Part shown: piece by piece, positions 20,279 to 22,491 of the stretch | Position numbering within the stretch: the first letter of the stretch is position 1 | Layout: every line of letters begins with the position of its first letter | Assembly: GCA_934654805.1 (NCBI GenBank) | Contig: CAKUGW010000045.1 | Span: 1 to 22,491, forward strand | Length of the DNA: 22,491 nt | From: an uncultured Kiritimatiellota bacterium | GTDB lineage: Bacteria; Verrucomicrobiota; Kiritimatiellia; RFP12; UBA1067 | Reading direction: 5' to 3' | The notes under the pieces: model-generated | Databases searched by the model: none | What the model saw: only the letters and a program-made list of their open reading frames with translations | Told to the model about the DNA's origin: nothing | Program-made: the position numbers and the translations under genes

Positions 20279-22491
20279 TCAACGTATGCCCGGTGAATGA
20301 GTGACAACGCCATCTGCCGAACAATGAATCCATTGGGTGAACTTGTCGATTCTCAAACCTCCCTCGTCGTCAAGCGTAAAGACCTGATGATAGACCGTCT
20401 CCACTCCGCCAACGGCATCAGGCACATCCTCGGCATCGTCATCTCCCCAGGCCAAGGGAATCGCCCAGTCAATGACGCCTCTGCTGAGCGGAGGCGGACA
20501 GTATTCGCCAAAGCTCGGCGCGTCCGCAAAAAAATAGTTGTCTTGTCGAGGTCGATACCAAACACCCGCCTTGCGTTCCTTTGTATGATTCCAAATTGGC
20601 TCAAAAAGCGGATTCGCGAAGTATCCAATCGGCACACTTCCCGTCGTCGGGACTTCCATGACCTTGATGCCGAAGAAACTGACGTCCAACGGCGTGATGT
20701 AGGGTTCGAGTTCCATGGCAATCAATCCGTCCGTGCAACGATTGAAGCCCGATGTGCAGAGGATTCCCGTCGGCTCGACGACTGTCAAGTTTGGAACGTA
20801 TGAAACGTCCGAGACTTTGATTTCAAGGCCATTGCCGTCGGCGCGAACCGGACAGACATATGCGTCATCGGGCGTTTGAATCCAATTCGGCGAAAGGCGA
20901 ATTGACACCAACCCCTGCGGATAGGCATCAACCCTGAAGTTCTCCCGCACCCCCATCTTGTGTCGGTTTGGGAATCCCTCTCGCGCAACAACAGGCGTAA
21001 TGACGACCTTGACCGCCGTCAGCGTCGCCTCGGACGTGATTTCCTCTCCGCTCTCCTCCTCGGTGAAGGTCGCAACGGCCTTGACGTCGCCCGCGCTTCC
21101 GCTCGCCGACCGCGCCCGATACCGCACCTTGATCTTGAACGACTCGCCCGCCTCGAGTTTCCCCTCGCGCGGAACGAACGAGCCGCCCGCGCGTTCGAGC
21201 CGTCCGCCGTCGCGCAGCTCGAAGGAGTACGCGCCGCCTTTCGTCCCGCCGTAGACGCTGAACTCGGCCTCGGCCTCCGTCGAACGTCGCGAGACCATCT
21301 CGCCCGGCGCGTTCTCGTACTCGTCCTCGAAGATGATCGCAGCTTCGGAGAATCTCGCCGAGACGTGCGGCCCCTGCGGCTCGTGGTCGGGCTCGTCCTC
21401 GCTTGGATGCGACGGCTCGTCGGGCGGCGACTCGTGCGAACAGCCGCAGGGCCAGTTCGGGAAGGACAACTCGAAGCCCTCGAAGCGGCACGTGTACGTT
21501 CCGACCGCACAGCCGCCGCAGCCGCAGTTGCCATCGCAGTTGAACAAGGGCACGGTGAACGGCGGGGGCGGTGGCTCAAGGCAGCAGTAGTTCCCGTTCC
21601 ACGTCACGTCGAAGCCATCGGGCGCAGGCGTGAAGCGCAGTCGCCGTCCGCCGGACGCAGCGTGGGGTGCGGCGGTTGACGCACGGAACGCGGCGACGGG
21701 CGAATCGTCCACAATCTCACAGCGGACGGGACGGCAGACCGTCAGGTGACCATTCCTGTCCTCGCCAACCTCGACGTCGGGATGGGACGCGCCCACACAG
21801 ACGAGCGGCAGACGGCAATCGACCGTGTAGGACTTGCCGAGCAGCAGCGTGACGCGGTTCGTCGCGCCGACTTTCGCGACGAACGACGGATCGGGCAGGT
21901 TCGACGCGCCGCTGCCTTTGAACGTCACAAGGGCATTTACAGCAGGAGAAATGAGATCGACCCAGTAGTAGTTGTTGGAATGAGCAATGCCGGAGAGGTC
22001 TTGGTGCGGGCCGAACTGGGGCGCGCCCGCCGGGGCGAGCGGCGCGGGGTCTTCGTCGTTCGGGATGCCGTCGTCGTCCCAGTCGTCGGGGTTGACGCGG
22101 CGGTAGACGCGCTCGACCGTATTGGAGCGCGCGATGAAGTCGCCATTTCCGCGCAGCTCAAGCTGCGCGGAAACAGTGGAAAAGTGGAACGGTGGAAAAG
22201 TGGAACGGTGCGTGGACGACAGTCCAACGCCCTCTCCACCCAGCACCTCTCCACTCGGCACTTTTCCACCTTCATACGGATTCCCCAAGAAGAAATTCTC
22301 CCACGTCAACAGCACCGAGCCGTTTGCGGTTGCCGCTGTCCAGAGGTAGGATTGGTCGTGCCGCGCGAACATCGGCGCGCCAATGACATAGATCTCGTTC
22401 GAGGCGTTCCGCAACTGCGGACGGACCTTGCCCCACGTGTGCGCCCAGAGCGACGTCACGACATGGGGGCCCAAAGGAAAAAGGAAGAGGG
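20279..22491 (-). CDS. Large exported protein A1 with calcium-type repeat and Cys-rich linker, 5'-partial
   Basis: The frame runs off the right edge, so the signal peptide and start are not seen; about 737 codons are visible. In order from the visible N-terminus: a beta-rich segment with W-E-N-F-F-L-G-N; a thrombospondin-type-3-like calcium motif N-P-D-D-W-D-D-D-G-I-P-N-D-E-D-P (about visible residues 130-145); a beta-sandwich; a Cys-rich stretch (F-N-C-D-G-N-C-G-C-G-G-C); an acidic Pro/Glu/His linker; an Ig-like domain (K-L-E-A-G-E-S-F-K-I-K-V-R-Y-R-A-R-S); and a C-terminal domain with L-D-V-S-F-F-G-I-K and W-A-I-P-L-A-W-G that is shared with A2. I know similar D-W-D-G-D-G proteins from Kiritimatiellae but no function for them. 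It is directly followed by lipoprotein a1. Confidence 0.75.
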   Translation of the reverse strand, partial: LFLFPLGPHVVTSLWAHTWGKVRPQLRNASNEIYVIGAPMFARHDQSYLWTAATANGSVLLTWENFFLGNPYEGGKVPSGEVLGGEGVGLSSTHRSTFPPFHFSTVSAQLELRGNGDFIARSNTVERVYRRVNPDDWDDDGIPNDEDPAPLAPAGAPQFGPHQDLSGIAHSNNYYWVDLISPAVNALVTFKGSGASNLPDPSFVAKVGATNRVTLLLGKSYTVDCRLPLVCVGASHPDVEVGEDRNGHLTVCRPVRCEIVDDSPVAAFRASTAAPHAASGGRRLRFTPAPDGFDVTWNGNYCCLEPPPPPFTVPLFNCDGNCGCGGCAVGTYTCRFEGFELSFPNWPCGCSHESPPDEPSHPSEDEPDHEPQGPHVSARFSEAAIIFEDEYENAPGEMVSRRSTEAEAEFSVYGGTKGGAYSFELRDGGRLERAGGSFVPREGKLEAGESFKIKVRYRARSASGSAGDVKAVATFTEEESGEEITSEATLTAVKVVITPVVAREGFPNRHKMGVRENFRVDAYPQGLVSIRLSPNWIQTPDDAYVCPVRADGNGLEIKVSDVSYVPNLTVVEPTGILCTSGFNRCTDGLIAMELEPYITPLDVSFFGIKVMEVPTTGSVPIGYFANPLFEPIWNHTKERKAGVWYRPRQDNYFFADAPSFGEYCPPPLSRGVIDWAIPLAWGDDDAEDVPDAVGGVETVYHQVFTLDDEGGLRIDKFTQWIHCSADGVVTHSPGIR
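22146..22270. repeat. Hairpin plus 16-base tandem repeat inserted in gene A1
   Basis: TTTCCGCGCAGCT and AGCTGCGCGGAAA (22146-22173) form a perfect 13-base-pair hairpin with a CA loop. Two exact tandem copies of GTGGAAAAGTGGAACG follow (22176-22191 and 22192-22207). CACTTTTCCAC at 22259-22269 is the inverted match to the start of those copies, so the block is bounded by inverted repeats. It stays in frame and adds about 30 Gly/Ser/Phe-rich residues between the W-E-N-F-F-L-G-N block and the Q-L-E-L-R-G-N-G-D-F block of A1. Confidence 0.7.

Noticed and set aside
20268..20313. Upstream start for lipoprotein a1
   Set aside because: It would overlap gene A1 and push the lipobox too far inside. The ATG at 20268 has a strong ribosome binding site and places the Cys at residue 20.

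Overview
The window is high-GC bacterial DNA (about two-thirds G+C in the left half by eye) carrying a plant-polysaccharide degradation locus next to an accessory island. The protein families suggest a member of the Verrucomicrobiota, most likely a gut-type Kiritimatiellae. The reasons are exported enzymes with LamG and beta-helix folds, an AraC/XylR-type sugar regulator, large exported proteins with a D-W-D-D-D-G calcium-type repeat followed by small lipoproteins, and many short palindromic repeats. The taxonomy is inferred from these features.

Left part (1-10529). Three plus-strand genes form a tight operon: a LamG-like surface protein cut by the window edge, a right-handed beta-helix (pectate-lyase-superfamily) protein, and a GH127/DUF1680 beta-L-arabinofuranosidase-like enzyme with its zinc/cysteine residues intact. 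A gap holds a fragment of a tyrosine recombinase. An XylR-like AraC regulator on the minus strand and a GH78 alpha-L-rhamnosidase on the plus strand then diverge from a shared regulatory region. Together these genes fit breakdown of rhamnose- and arabinose-bearing pectin (rhamnogalacturonan with arabinan side chains) under control of the local regulator.

Boundary (10580-11602). A plus-strand exported beta-solenoid gene starts normally, but after about 220 codons it runs into unrelated DNA. This looks like the edge of the island.

Right part (11603-22491, all minus strand). A repeated two-gene module, a large exported protein (A) followed directly by a small lipoprotein (a), occurs three times. 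Restriction-modification genes sit between the modules. In transcription order: A1-a1, an MmeI-type (type IIL) restriction-modification enzyme, a 33-codon remnant of A with lipoprotein a2, a DNA methyltransferase and putative restriction endonuclease, then a 5'-truncated A with lipoprotein a3. Each restriction-modification unit appears to have replaced the 5' end of an A gene while leaving its 3' end and lipoprotein intact.

The two main discoveries are these. The MmeI-type gene carries five palindromic elements and one probable non-palindromic one, all in frame; without the extra peptides it would be about the usual length for the family. The methyltransferase of the second system is interrupted by one in-frame TGA at a position where tryptophan is expected, although the neighbouring nuclease gene is open. 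No tRNA, rRNA or CRISPR array was seen.
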